Positions 1-9,234 of a stretch of 64,000 nt of DNA are shown here, in pieces (position 1 is the stretch's first letter; every line of letters begins with the position of its first letter). The DNA is from Bacteroidales bacterium. Lineage in GTDB: Bacteria; Bacteroidota; Bacteroidia; Bacteroidales; UBA932. The DNA is taken from positions 22,525-86,524 of the forward strand of contig JAFZKT010000016.1 in the NCBI GenBank assembly GCA_017553545.1, in the 5' to 3' direction. Made by a program: the position numbers and the translations under genes. The notes under the pieces were generated by a model. That model did not search any database, was not told the DNA's origin, and worked only from the letters and a program-made list of their open reading frames with translations.

Positions 1-1799
<1,799 letters not shown>

Positions 1800-1817
1800 C
1801 TATGCGTACACAAACCA

Positions 1818-1825
1818 CAAAGATA
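1818..1825 (-). promoter_or_regulatory. -7 promoter element for ligA
   Basis: TATCTTTG on the minus strand matches the Bacteroidota -7 consensus TAnnTTTG. It sits about 37 bases before the ligA ATG and just downstream of the small-RNA terminator. No good -33 TTTG is seen at the expected distance, so strength is uncertain. Confidence 0.5.
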
Positions 1826-1840
1826 GAGAAAAATGGGCAT

Positions 1841-1956
1841 AAAAAAAAGAGTGTCGGCCTTCACAGGCGGACGCTCTTCCTAACCACATAATTAATAACA
1901 CTAAAACTAATAACCAATAGATTGATTTCGTTGAGAGAACCTCACTTCCTCAATCC
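1841..1956 (-). ncRNA. Candidate small RNA upstream of ligA
   Basis: This stretch has its own complete promoter (1962-1992) and ends in a strong terminator: arms at 1847-1860 and 1865-1878 pair at 13 of 14 positions around a 4-base loop, followed in the minus direction by eight T (1848-1841). The predicted transcript is about 115 nt, AT-rich in the middle, with a small hairpin near its 5' end (TTGAG/CTCAA, 1931-1953). There is no convincing short ORF. I do not recognise the family. It could alternatively be an attenuated leader for ligA, but ligA has its own -7 box after the terminator. Inference from promoter plus terminator only. Confidence 0.5.
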
Positions 1957-2103
1957 GGATACAAAGGTACGACAAAAATTTTGATTTGCAAATTTTTTAT
2001 AAACTTTTTTGCATAATTTTTTCGAAAAATTGCAAAATAATAGTTAAGTGATTGATTTACAATGCTAGAAAATATTAGTAAAAATTTTGCCGAATGGCAT
2101 ATT
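1957..2103. other. AT-rich intergenic region
   Basis: Apart from the small-RNA promoter this is AT-rich DNA after the end of tdh. I see no gene and no clear terminator hairpin for tdh. Confidence 0.5.
1962..1992 (-). promoter_or_regulatory. Promoter of the candidate small RNA
   Basis: On the minus strand TTTG (1992-1989) is followed after exactly 19 bases by TACCTTTG (1969-1962). This is the full Bacteroidota -33/-7 arrangement, one of the best in the window. Transcription would start near 1956. Confidence 0.7.
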
Positions 2104-3063
2104 TTACTGAATATTCAGCTTTTCCCGCAGGTGAAGCAGCATGTCGCGGGTCATTTCGTCCAAAGTGTAAGTGGGTTTCCAGCCCCATTCTTCGCGGGCG
2201 CAGGAGTCGTCCATCCGGTCCGGCCAGGAGGTGGCGATGGCCTGCCGGACGGGGTCCACTTCATAGCGGACTTTCAGCCCGGGAACATATTCGCGGATCT
2301 TGGCGAACAGCTGCTCCGGCTCAAAGCTCATGGCCGCGATGTTGAAGGAATTGCGGTGCTTCAGTTTTCCGGGGTCCGCCTCCATTAACTGGATGGCGGC
2401 ATGCAGGGCATCCGGCATATACATCATATCCATATAGGTGCCGGGCGCGATGGGGCACACGAATTCCTCTCCCTTAACGGCCGAATAATACACTTCCACT
2501 GCATAGTCCGTGGTACCGCCGCCGGGCAGGGTGGTGTACGAGATAAGCCCGGGGAAGCGCACGGAACGCGTATCTACGCCATATTTATGGAAATAATAGT
2601 CGCTCAGGAGCTCCGTGGCCACCTTCGTGACACCATACATGGAGCGGGGCCTCTGGATGGTGTCCTGGGGAGTCCCGTCGTGCGGGGTTTCCGGACCAAA
2701 GGAGCCGATGGAAGAGGGCGTGAACACGGCGCATCCCTTCTCCCTGGCAATTTCCAGGATGTTCAGCAGGCCGTTCATCTGGATGTCCCAGGCCAGCAGG
2801 GGCTTCCTTTCGGCCACGGCGGAAAGAAGGGCCGCCAGGTTGTAGATGGTATCAATTTGGTACTGCTCCACGATGGCGGCGAGGCCTGCCGCATCGCGTA
2901 CATCGGCCACGGCCGAAGGACCGCTCTCCAGCAGCTCACCCTTGGGCTCCGCGCCGGGGATATAGCCCGCGACGACGGTGCTTCCGGGGATTTCCCGCCG
3001 GATTTTCATGGTGAGCTCCGAGCCAATCTGCCCGGTGGAGCCGATGATGAGTACGTTTTTCAT
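2104..3063 (-). CDS. tdh: L-threonine 3-dehydrogenase, SDR type
   Basis: Oxidises L-threonine with NAD+ to 2-amino-3-ketobutyrate, the substrate of Kbl encoded divergently next door. It is a 319-residue extended short-chain dehydrogenase: Rossmann motif GSTGQIG at residues 8-14 and a catalytic Tyr143-x3-Lys147 pair (YGVTK). The length and the pairing with kbl fit the epimerase-like threonine dehydrogenases rather than zinc-type Tdh. The ATG at 3063 (MKNVLIIGS) is chosen because the frame upstream of it overlaps the promoter region and extends before the usual N-terminus. A broader epimerase function is possible, but the neighbour makes threonine breakdown the best reading. Confidence 0.88.
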   Translation of the reverse strand: MKNVLIIGSTGQIGSELTMKIRREIPGSTVVAGYIPGAEPKGELLESGPSAVADVRDAAGLAAIVEQYQIDTIYNLAALLSAVAERKPLLAWDIQMNGLLNILEIAREKGCAVFTPSSIGSFGPETPHDGTPQDTIQRPRSMYGVTKVATELLSDYYFHKYGVDTRSVRFPGLISYTTLPGGGTTDYAVEVYYSAVKGEEFVCPIAPGTYMDMMYMPDALHAAIQLMEADPGKLKHRNSFNIAAMSFEPEQLFAKIREYVPGLKVRYEVDPVRQAIATSWPDRMDDSCAREEWGWKPTYTLDEMTRDMLLHLREKLNIQ

Positions 3064-3093
3064 TTCCAAGGACAAATTTACGCAAAAAAAGTG

Positions 3094-3101
3094 TAACTTT
3101 G
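3094..3101 (+). promoter_or_regulatory. -7 promoter element for kbl
   Basis: TAACTTTG matches TAnnTTTG. Transcription would begin about 3107, leaving a leader of only about 16 bases before the kbl ATG at 3123. The box overlaps an in-frame TTG at 3099, which rules that out as a start. Confidence 0.6.
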
Positions 3102-3122
3102 AATGCACTAAACGCTAAAACT

Positions 3123-4313
3123 ATGTACGGTAAATTCAAAGAGCATCTCTCTCAGGAACTTGCTTCCATCCGGGAAGCGGGTCTGTATAAGAATGAACGC
3201 AATATTGCATCGGCCCAAAGCGCGGAAATCACGCTGGAGGGCGGGGCGAAGGCACTGAATTTCTGCGCCAACAATTACCTGGGCCTGGCGGACGACCCTC
3301 GCCTGATCGAGGCGGCGAAAAAGGCCATGGATTCCCGCGGATACGGCATGTCCTCCGTGCGTTTCATCTGCGGCACGCAGGACCTGCACAAGGCCCTGGA
3401 GAAGGCTGTGGCGGAATATTTCCATACGGAAGATGCCATTTTGTATGCGGCCTGCTTTGACGCAAACGGCGGCGTTTTCGAGCCATTGCTGACGGCCGAT
3501 GACGCCATCATTTCCGATGCGCTGAACCATGCTTCCATCATCGACGGCGTGCGCCTGTGCAAGGCCGTCCGCTACCGTTATGCCAATGCGGACATGGCTG
3601 ATTTGGAAGAACAGCTGAAGGCCGCCCAGGCCCAGCGTTTCCGCATCATCGTCACGGACGGCGTGTTCTCCATGGACGGCAATGTGGCCCCCATGGACAA
3701 AATCTGTGACCTGGCGGAGAAGTATGACGCGCTTGTGATGGTGGACGAAAGCCACAGCGCCGGCGTGGTGGGTGCCACGGGTCACGGCGTGGCGGAGTTA
3801 TATAACTGCTATGGCCGCATCGACATTCATACCGGTACACTTGGAAAGGCCTTCGGCGGCGCCGTGGGCGGTTTCACCACCGGCCGCAAGGAAATCATCG
3901 ACATGCTGCGCCAGCGTTCGCGCCCGTACCTCTTCTCCAACTCCATTCCGCCCATGATTGCCGCAGCCGGCCTGGAGACCTTCAAGATCCTGAAGGAAAG
4001 CAACGCACTGCACGATAAATTGGTGGCCAACGTGGAGTATTTCCGCGGCAAGATGCTGGAAGCCGGTTTCGACATGAAACCCACCCAGAGCGCCATCTGC
4101 GCCGTGATGCTGTACGACGCTCCGCTTTCTCAGAAATTCGCCGCTGCTATGGCCCAGGAGGGCATTTTCGTCACAGGCTTCTATTACCCCGTGGTCCCCA
4201 AGGGCGCAGCCCGCATCCGCGTGCAGCTGTCGGCCGCCCACACGCGTGAGCAGCTGGACAAAGCCATCGCCGCCTTCGTCAAAGTAGGGAAGGAGCTCGG
4301 CGTACTGAAATAA
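3123..4313 (+). CDS. kbl: 2-amino-3-ketobutyrate CoA ligase (glycine C-acetyltransferase)
   Basis: PLP enzyme that splits 2-amino-3-ketobutyrate with CoA into glycine and acetyl-CoA. With Tdh it forms the threonine-to-glycine route. The 396-residue length is standard for the alpha-oxoamine synthase family. Seen: the substrate region NFCANNYLGLADDPR, DESHSAGVVG with the PLP-binding Asp/His, and Schiff-base Lys242 in TGTLGKAFGG. The ATG at 3123 is used; an in-frame TTG at 3099 falls inside the promoter -7 box. The divergent arrangement with tdh, sharing about 60 bases of regulatory DNA, supports Kbl over serine palmitoyltransferase-like relatives. Confidence 0.93.
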   Translation: MYGKFKEHLSQELASIREAGLYKNERNIASAQSAEITLEGGAKALNFCANNYLGLADDPRLIEAAKKAMDSRGYGMSSVRFICGTQDLHKALEKAVAEYFHTEDAILYAACFDANGGVFEPLLTADDAIISDALNHASIIDGVRLCKAVRYRYANADMADLEEQLKAAQAQRFRIIVTDGVFSMDGNVAPMDKICDLAEKYDALVMVDESHSAGVVGATGHGVAELYNCYGRIDIHTGTLGKAFGGAVGGFTTGRKEIIDMLRQRSRPYLFSNSIPPMIAAAGLETFKILKESNALHDKLVANVEYFRGKMLEAGFDMKPTQSAICAVMLYDAPLSQKFAAAMAQEGIFVTGFYYPVVPKGAARIRVQLSAAHTREQLDKAIAAFVKVGKELGVLK

Positions 4314-4314
4314 T

Positions 4315-4345
4315 TTTGCAGATTCGGGAATAACCACTATCTTTG
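4315..4345 (+). promoter_or_regulatory. Promoter of tRNA-Cys
   Basis: TTTG at 4315-4318, a 19-base spacer, then TATCTTTG at 4338-4345. This is a full Bacteroidota promoter starting right after the kbl stop, with tRNA-Cys 11 bases downstream. Confidence 0.7.
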
Positions 4346-4356
4346 CATTCCGTTTT

Positions 4357-4430
4357 GGTACTATGGCCGAGTGGTTAGGCACAGGTCTGCAAAACCTGCT
4401 ACAGCGGTTCGATTCCGCTTGGTACCTCCA
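4357..4430 (+). tRNA. tRNA-Cys (GCA)
   Basis: The acceptor arm GGTACTA (4357-4363) pairs with TGGTACC (4420-4426) with one G-U pair. The anticodon loop reads TCTGCAAAA with anticodon GCA at 4388-4390, the T arm is GCGGTTCGATTCCGC, the discriminator is T (typical of Cys), and CCA is encoded. It has its own promoter upstream and a terminator downstream, so it is a single-gene transcript. Confidence 0.96.
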
Positions 4431-4431
4431 A

Positions 4432-4462
4432 AAATCGCCCCCGGATTGACCAGGGGCGATTT
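4432..4462 (+). terminator. Hairpin terminator after tRNA-Cys
   Basis: AAATCGCCCC (4432-4441) pairs perfectly with GGGGCGATTT (4453-4462) around an 11-base loop. The T-tract is weak, but the A-rich 5' arm gives a symmetrical structure that could also stop the gene arriving from the right. Confidence 0.7.
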
Positions 4463-4476
4463 GTCATTCTGAGCGC

Positions 4477-5031
4477 TTATTTATCCGGCTGTAATTTCTG
4501 ATTCAGTTTCAGGCCGTTTCTTAGGGATTTGAGGTTCCCCTTCGTGAGGTCCGACTCATACACGTGATCATAGCACTTGAACGCTATGCGGAAGCGCTTG
4601 CCGGAGAGGAAGGGCTTAACAATTGCGCAGGAGACGGTGCTGTAATCCAGCAGGCCCACGCCGTTGGTGTTCCGGCAGGGGAGTTCCTTCACGGTGCCCA
4701 CTTCCTCCTCCAGCAGTTCAATCAGGCCGTTCAGCGTTTCCAGGGCTTCGTCTGCATTGGACCCGAGGCAAATGCAGGTTTCGGGGGTCTTCTTGAAGGA
4801 GCCGTCTAAGATGCTGCCCACTTCAATGTCCACGCGGCTGGTGGTGTGGCCCACGCTCATATAGTAGCCGAAGGTACCGTCGGCGTCTTTATACTTAAAT
4901 ACGGAGAAAACGTCGTCGTTGTCGTCCAGCTGCACCGCTTCGTACCGCTGTCCAGCGGGAATATCCTTTTGCGCGGACGCTGCAAATGCGGTTCCGCAGG
5001 CAATAGTAAGGGCAATCAGAATCTTTTTCAT
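4477..5031 (-). CDS. Hypothetical exported protein
   Basis: A 184-residue protein with a clear Sec signal peptide (MKKILIALTIACGTAFAASA, cleavage probably after ASA before Gln). The mature part is acidic with a few scattered cysteines. I do not recognise a family. A -7 box TATATTTG lies upstream at 5067-5074 on the minus strand, so it is probably a monocistronic periplasmic or surface protein. It shares no operon with its neighbours. Confidence 0.75.
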   Translation of the reverse strand: MKKILIALTIACGTAFAASAQKDIPAGQRYEAVQLDDNDDVFSVFKYKDADGTFGYYMSVGHTTSRVDIEVGSILDGSFKKTPETCICLGSNADEALETLNGLIELLEEEVGTVKELPCRNTNGVGLLDYSTVSCAIVKPFLSGKRFRIAFKCYDHVYESDLTKGNLKSLRNGLKLNQKLQPDK

Positions 5032-5066
5032 ATTGTAACTGTTTTAGTTCCGTGGTTACTACTTTA

Positions 5067-5074
5067 CAAATATA
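5067..5074 (-). promoter_or_regulatory. -7 promoter element for the exported protein at 4477-5031
   Basis: TATATTTG on the minus strand, about 36 bases before the ATG, matches TAnnTTTG. No matching -33 TTTG was found at 19-21 bases. Confidence 0.45.
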
Positions 5075-5136
5075 GCACCAATTTTTCATTTCCTGCTTCG
5101 GCACACTCTTTGCCAAATCCACGGGCAAAAACTTCT

Positions 5137-5523
5137 ATGCGAAAACTCCTGCTTCTTGCCCCCCTGCTTTTCCCTGCACTCATTAATGCTCAGGAACTCT
5201 TTCCCGTTAAAGGTCGAATCATAAACGAACAGGGCGCCCCCGTAGGGTATGTGCACGTGGGCATACCGGGAAAGCAAATTGGCACTGTCTCCACCATCGA
5301 CGGCCGATTCGAAATAGCCGTCCCGGCCGACACCCTGGAATTCCACCACGTCTCCTATCAGACCGCCTTGTACCCCGTTTCCGGGCCGGGGGAGGATGTG
5401 CTTATCGTGATGAAGGATGCAGAGCTGCCCCCGGCGGTAATCTTCAGCGTGCGTACGCCGTTTGCATACTCGACGGAACTGTGGGTTTGCAGGTTGTTAA
5501 CATCGGCCTTCAGGGATACGTGA
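5137..5523 (+). pseudogene. Truncated CarboxypepD_reg-like secreted protein
   Basis: Starts like the intact paralogue at 9235: signal peptide MRKLLLLAPLLFPALINAQ, then a single carboxypeptidase-regulatory-like beta-sandwich domain (VKGRIINEQGAPVGYVHVG, GTVSTIDGRFEIAVPADTLE). Similarity, including about 45 bases upstream of the ATG, runs to about 5438 (DAELPPAV) and then stops abruptly. The remaining 28 codons are antisense to a broken lipoprotein gene on the other strand. The frame therefore encodes a 128-residue remnant lacking the paralogue's 185-residue C-terminal part. It could still be expressed, but it looks like the product of a rearrangement. Confidence 0.7.
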
Positions 5524-5639
5524 ATCTTCTGAGGCTTTGCAGAAGGGGTGTCGGGATCGGTCTTCGTACAGGCGGAGAAACCGCTTGCCAGAACTGCCGC
5601 TATCGCCAGCAGACTGGCCCAGTATTTCATCTTACTCAT
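5439..5639 (-). pseudogene. 5' fragment of a lipoprotein gene
   Basis: The minus strand encodes a lipoprotein signal (MKYWASLLAIAAVLASGFSA followed by the lipobox Cys) and about 40 more residues (KIHVSLKADVNNL...). Near 5439 it runs into the antisense of the truncated CarboxypepD_reg gene, where the frame continues as nonsense to a stop at 5358. The rest of the gene is not in the window. The likely start is ATG at 5639 or 5630. Family unknown; a surface adhesin-type lipoprotein is possible. Confidence 0.6.
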
Positions 5640-6144
5640 ACGATCCAATCCTCCTCAGGGTAACTGACATTAAAGGATGCAGAACTGCAGATGATGACCT
5701 GCTCCTTCAGCTCCAGCACAGTTGCGCCGGCGCTTCATAAGACATTTTTTTGCACATGGCAGGCAGATACTACTAATTGACCGTCGCAAATTTATAAAAA
5801 ATTTTATTAATCCACAAAACACTTTTCTGTTCGGCACCTGGTCAGGACCAATTTCCTTGAAGCCCGGTCCTGGCTGGGAGCTAAAGCACATGGCGAAGAC
5901 CATATAGTGCCGTTTTGGGTCCTGGTCGGGAAATCAAAGATACCCTAAAAGTCATCAAGCACAAGGCGAATGGATTAGAGAGCCATAATAAATTCGCAGC
6001 AAGTTTCGCCACATGAGTCCGCGAGGTTCTTTCGAACTCATAGCGTAAACATTTGGCGCACAGAGGTCTTGCTTTATCTTTTAGCCCCTTTATTATGCTG
6101 CAGATAAAACTTTCTTTTTAGATAAGAAGGCAATGGTGAATCTA
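5640..6144. other. Non-coding stretch at the edge of the AT-rich island
   Basis: No supportable gene. Base composition drops sharply after about 5750. It contains the first copy of a 61-bp direct repeat (5841-5901). A 16-base tract at 5673-5688 repeats 5413-5428 with one mismatch. Confidence 0.5.
5841..5901 (+). repeat. 61-bp direct repeat, copy 1
   Basis: Aligns without gaps to 7719-7779 with 50 of 61 identical bases. It contains a small inverted pair CAGGACC/GGTCCTG. The two copies bracket the AT-rich WG-repeat gene. Confidence 0.75.
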
Positions 6145-7262
6145 TTAACTCTTTAACATTAAGCCATCACAAGATATGCGATATGATTTATCATCCAAAA
6201 ACCCAATATAATATCGCTTAATCTCAATACCGTTTTCTATCTCTTGTTCGTAGAAATGACAACTAATCTTCTCAAAAAGAGGAGTAATGAATACCATTCT
6301 TCGCTCATATGAATAGGCGCCCCATTTTTCTCCATCACGGATAAAAAAAACAGATTCATCCCATTTATCTCGTCCGTTTTCATGAGTAATATTTGGGATA
6401 ATTTCATCGTATCGTGCAGATAGTACAATCCCATCATCGGGGTTCCATATCCCAAACTTCCCATTTTTTTTACGATATAACAAAACGAACGCAAATCAAG
6501 GAACTCGTCATGATCATACTCGAACGATGTCACTTCTTCAGCCTGATAATCATCTAACCACGAATAATTGCGAAATAAGACATTTCCCCCTTCAATAATT
6601 GGATATGGTTCACCCACATCTCGCATAATATCTTTTATTCCAATGTATTCAGGCAAAATAGAAGGATACCCTGAAAAAAAGGAATACTCCCCATGTTTGG
6701 TTTCAGAATAGCAATATAAATCCCAACGAGACCCATATTGAGCCGCGATATAGCGATTTTCACCATATACGAACGATTCATACGCTGGAGGAACAACGAG
6801 TTGAGTTATTTCTCCTTTTCTTAATAAACCATATAGCCTTTTATCTCCAATAACACCTACCAAATAGAATAAACTAAAGCATGGATGTATATAAGGACAC
6901 TCTGACATTGGAACCTTTTCGATGAAAAAAGAATCAAAAGCTAGAGTCATATTCTTAAGCGCGGAGTTGGAGAAATCCTGTTTAAGACTTCTGAAATCTA
7001 CGATTGTCCTAAAGTGGTCTAGGCTCAATCCCATCACTTCTCCTTCACTGGAGCGAAGCACATGAATATCAAGGCCAATGAACTCAATCGTTTTGATACA
7101 CCCCATAACTAGCCTCGGATCTCCAATGACCTTTTCACTTAGGAGAATATCATATGTGGCACTTTCTTCATTAAAGGACAGAGAATAATATTCATTATTA
7201 AGGTAAAAATGATTTGTGTACTGACTCATAACATCAAGTGCGTGGTGATAATGATTAAACAA
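6145..7262 (-). pseudogene. WG-repeat-like protein gene with a frameshift
   Basis: Two overlapping minus-strand frames carry one protein. The first (from 7262, or ATG 7229) holds a repeat-like block (RLYGLLRKGEI..VPPAYESF). The second (to 6145) holds KNGKFGIW..ARYDEIIP and DGEKWGAYSYE..ITPLFEKI. These are WG-type beta-repeats. Adding one base near 6484-6495 joins them as ...FVLLYRKKNGKFGIW; the tract next to it contains a run of eight A. The region is far more AT-rich than its surroundings, which suggests transfer. WG-repeat proteins are often of unknown or effector/immunity-related role. A sequencing indel cannot be excluded. Confidence 0.6.
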
Positions 7263-7718
7263 GAAAAATCAAATGAAGGGCTGTTGGATAAATATAACCG
7301 ATTCATTGACGGCAACGTTACTGATTTCGCATGCATTATTCGAGCCTTCCATCACGAAATGCCGCCAAAAGTAGATTTGGAAGATCGAACCACCTCAGAA
7401 AGCGGTTGTTTAGTTGGTAAAAAACAATATTGGAGCATATATCTCCGTATCAGCATCTAGCAATCTTATATCATGATTCTGCATTTCCGGTCCATTTCTT
7501 TGGACATGAGCAGCGTGTACCCAAGAGGTATTCTTCATATATATTTTATCATTTAGCAAATGTACAAATGTCGTCTTGGAATTCCAACAGAAAAATATAC
7601 AAAGTATTACACAGCCCCCACTTCGGCTGGAATAAATGGGGGATGTAGCGAAAGTTTTATAAACGTGTAGTCATATAGAAGTTTTTTTGCTTATCTTTCT
7701 CACCTTGTCGATTGCTTA

Positions 7719-7779
7719 GTCAGGACCAATTCCCTTGAAAAACTGTCCTGGCTGGGTGCTGAAGCACCTGCTCAAGACC
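7719..7779 (+). repeat. 61-bp direct repeat, copy 2
   Basis: Same orientation as 5841-5901, 50 of 61 bases identical, no gaps. Its 3' part also forms one arm of the hairpin 7763-7811. Confidence 0.75.
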
Positions 7780-7811
7780 TGATTCTGCCGAATCTTGTCT
7801 TGAGCAGGTGC
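7763..7811. terminator. Strong inverted repeat, terminator-like
   Basis: GCACCTGCTCAAGAC (7763-7777) and GTCTTGAGCAGGTGC (7797-7811) are a perfect 15-bp inverted repeat with a 19-base loop. It lacks a T-tract, so it may be a mobile-repeat end rather than a terminator. Confidence 0.5.
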
Positions 7812-7846
7812 CAATCTAAAGTAATATTACTATCTTGCGCCCTGTA

Positions 7847-8230
7847 ATGAGATTTCGTCACACCAATCGCCCCGGTTTTGTTTTCGGCCTTGTAGATTTC
7901 TGCACGGCCGGACTGTTCTTCCTGTTCTATATGCCCCTGAGCGGCCTGCAGGATGAACTGGACGAAATCCTGGGCCATCGAACCCTCCGCTACTGGAAAG
8001 CCTATCTGCTGGGCATTCCCACGTTGTTCATCTATCCGCTTGTCTGGATGGCACGCATCGCAGAAGAACTCAAAGCCAAGGCTCTTAAAATGGGCATCGA
8101 AGGTCCCCACACCTCCTGGTGGCACATGTTCGGCTGGAACACTTTTGGCCTCCTTCTCCTGGGCCCCGCCGTCGCCACCAAACGCTTCTTCGACACCTTG
8201 AATGCCATCGAGCGGCAGATTAATGGATAG
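7847..8230 (+). CDS. DUF4234-like small membrane protein
   Basis: A 127-residue protein with an N-terminal hydrophobic stretch (FGLVDFCTAGLFFLFYMPLS), an amphipathic middle, a second membrane segment (AYLLGIPTLFIYPLVWMARI) and a third (WWHMFGWNTFGLLLLGPAVA). The arrangement, with Trp/His/Gly before the last segment and a terminal alpha-helix (RFFDTLNAIERQ), resembles DUF4234 proteins, whose function is unknown. The ATG at 7847 is preferred over an in-frame TTG at 7835, because a -7-like TATCTTGC lies at 7831-7838 and overlaps it. Confidence 0.6.
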   Translation: MRFRHTNRPGFVFGLVDFCTAGLFFLFYMPLSGLQDELDEILGHRTLRYWKAYLLGIPTLFIYPLVWMARIAEELKAKALKMGIEGPHTSWWHMFGWNTFGLLLLGPAVATKRFFDTLNAIERQING

Positions 8231-8382
8231 GGGAGTTTTTTTGCATTTTCAAGAAAAACAGTTACCCTTGCAGTGGTATTGTAAGACGCGGTCTTGAGGG
8301 CTGTTCACTGCGTGCAGAAGTCCCCGCCTAGGCTGGGCCCACCTTTGGGTAAACCGGAACTGTGCATGACTGAGGCAAGTAT

Positions 8383-8415
8383 AAGAGGCACCATTTTCAG
8401 TGGTGCCTCTTTTCA
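8383..8415. terminator. Bidirectional hairpin terminator
   Basis: AAGAGGCACCA (8383-8393) pairs perfectly with TGGTGCCTCTT (8401-8411) around a 7-base loop, followed by TT. It probably ends the DUF4234-like transcript. Confidence 0.75.
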
Positions 8416-8792
8416 TTCTACTTCCAGCGCTGTAATACATTTTTCGGGTCAAGTGCAAAATCCTGTGTTGCAGACAGTCCACGCTATTACACCTTTCCCC
8501 GCGCGTAGCCCGGAAAACCGCGGGACACGTGTATGGGCTTGGGCCGAAGGCCCGGCACCCGACCCCCGAATGAATTTGTGCCGCCCCACTCCCGCTCGGG
8601 CAGGTGATGAGGCTGCAGGAAGCACCGCACGGAGGTGGGGGTTCCCCAAAAAGAGCACTGTTGTTTGGACGCGGGCGTAGGTCTCCGCGTGCAGGACGAG
8701 CGGCCAAATGACAGTGCCGGCAAGCCGTCAGGCGCGGCAGGGGGCGTCAGCCCCTGGCACTCCCTCCGAATATGGCACCTACCCGCCCCTGT

Positions 8793-8961
8793 TTGGACCT
8801 GGTCCAACGGCCAGCACGTGGGAGCATAAAAATATGGCGAAAATTTGGGTTCAGCCGTGCTCCAGCACAGGAGAGCGTGAAAATTAGCCAAAAAGTTGGG
8901 CTCAGACGTGCTGCCACCGGGTTAGCTGGACTAGGTCCACAACATCGCTGGACCTGGTCCA
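8793..8961. repeat. Cluster of TGGACC palindromes and 40-bp direct repeats
   Basis: TTGGACCTGGTCCAA (8793-8807), TGGACTAGGTCCA (8927-8939) and TGGACCTGGTCCA (8949-8961) are near-perfect palindromes. Between them two 40-base units (8822-8861 and 8873-8912) match at 31 of 40 positions without gaps. Confidence 0.7.
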
Positions 8962-9234
8962 CCTCGTTCCCTCTGGCGACACTATCTTGGGCCATAGCGT
9001 GTTGCACGGGGGAGCGCCACGCGTTACCATATACTTAAACACAGGGTTTTACCCCTGACCCCTTTTTTTACTTCTTCAGGCGTGTCGCCGCGAGGAATCT
9101 CTTGATTGTCAATACACATAGTGATTTCGTTTAAAGTTAAACATTAATAAATGATTTCAAGGCCGCAGTGTGGCCACAAGATTCATTATGATTCGGCATA
9201 CTCTTTGCCAAAAAACCGGGAAAACAAATCTTCT

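Larger units (their letters stand above)
7263..7846. other. AT-rich non-coding stretch with repeat and hairpin
   Basis: No convincing gene. A short + strand frame at 7251-7460 has no recognisable product. The stretch contains the second 61-bp direct repeat (7719-7779) and a strong hairpin at 7763-7811. Confidence 0.5.
8231..9234. other. One-kilobase non-coding region with palindromes and repeats
   Basis: All frames look like shadows, with odd composition and no domains. Contents: a terminator hairpin (8383-8415), a GC-rich stretch with GGGGGCGTCAGCCCC at 8740-8754, a pair of 40-bp direct repeats (8822-8861, 8873-8912), and three copies of a TGGACC-type palindrome (8793, 8927, 8949). Confidence 0.6.

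Noticed and set aside
3099-3122. Earlier TTG start for kbl
   Set aside because: It lies within the -7 promoter box, upstream of the expected transcription start.
7251-7460. Short + strand frame in the AT-rich island
   Set aside because: No recognisable domain, no promoter and coding-like features absent.
8249-9038. Several overlapping open frames on both strands
   Set aside because: Arise from GC-rich non-coding DNA; mutually overlapping, Pro/Arg-rich, no domains.
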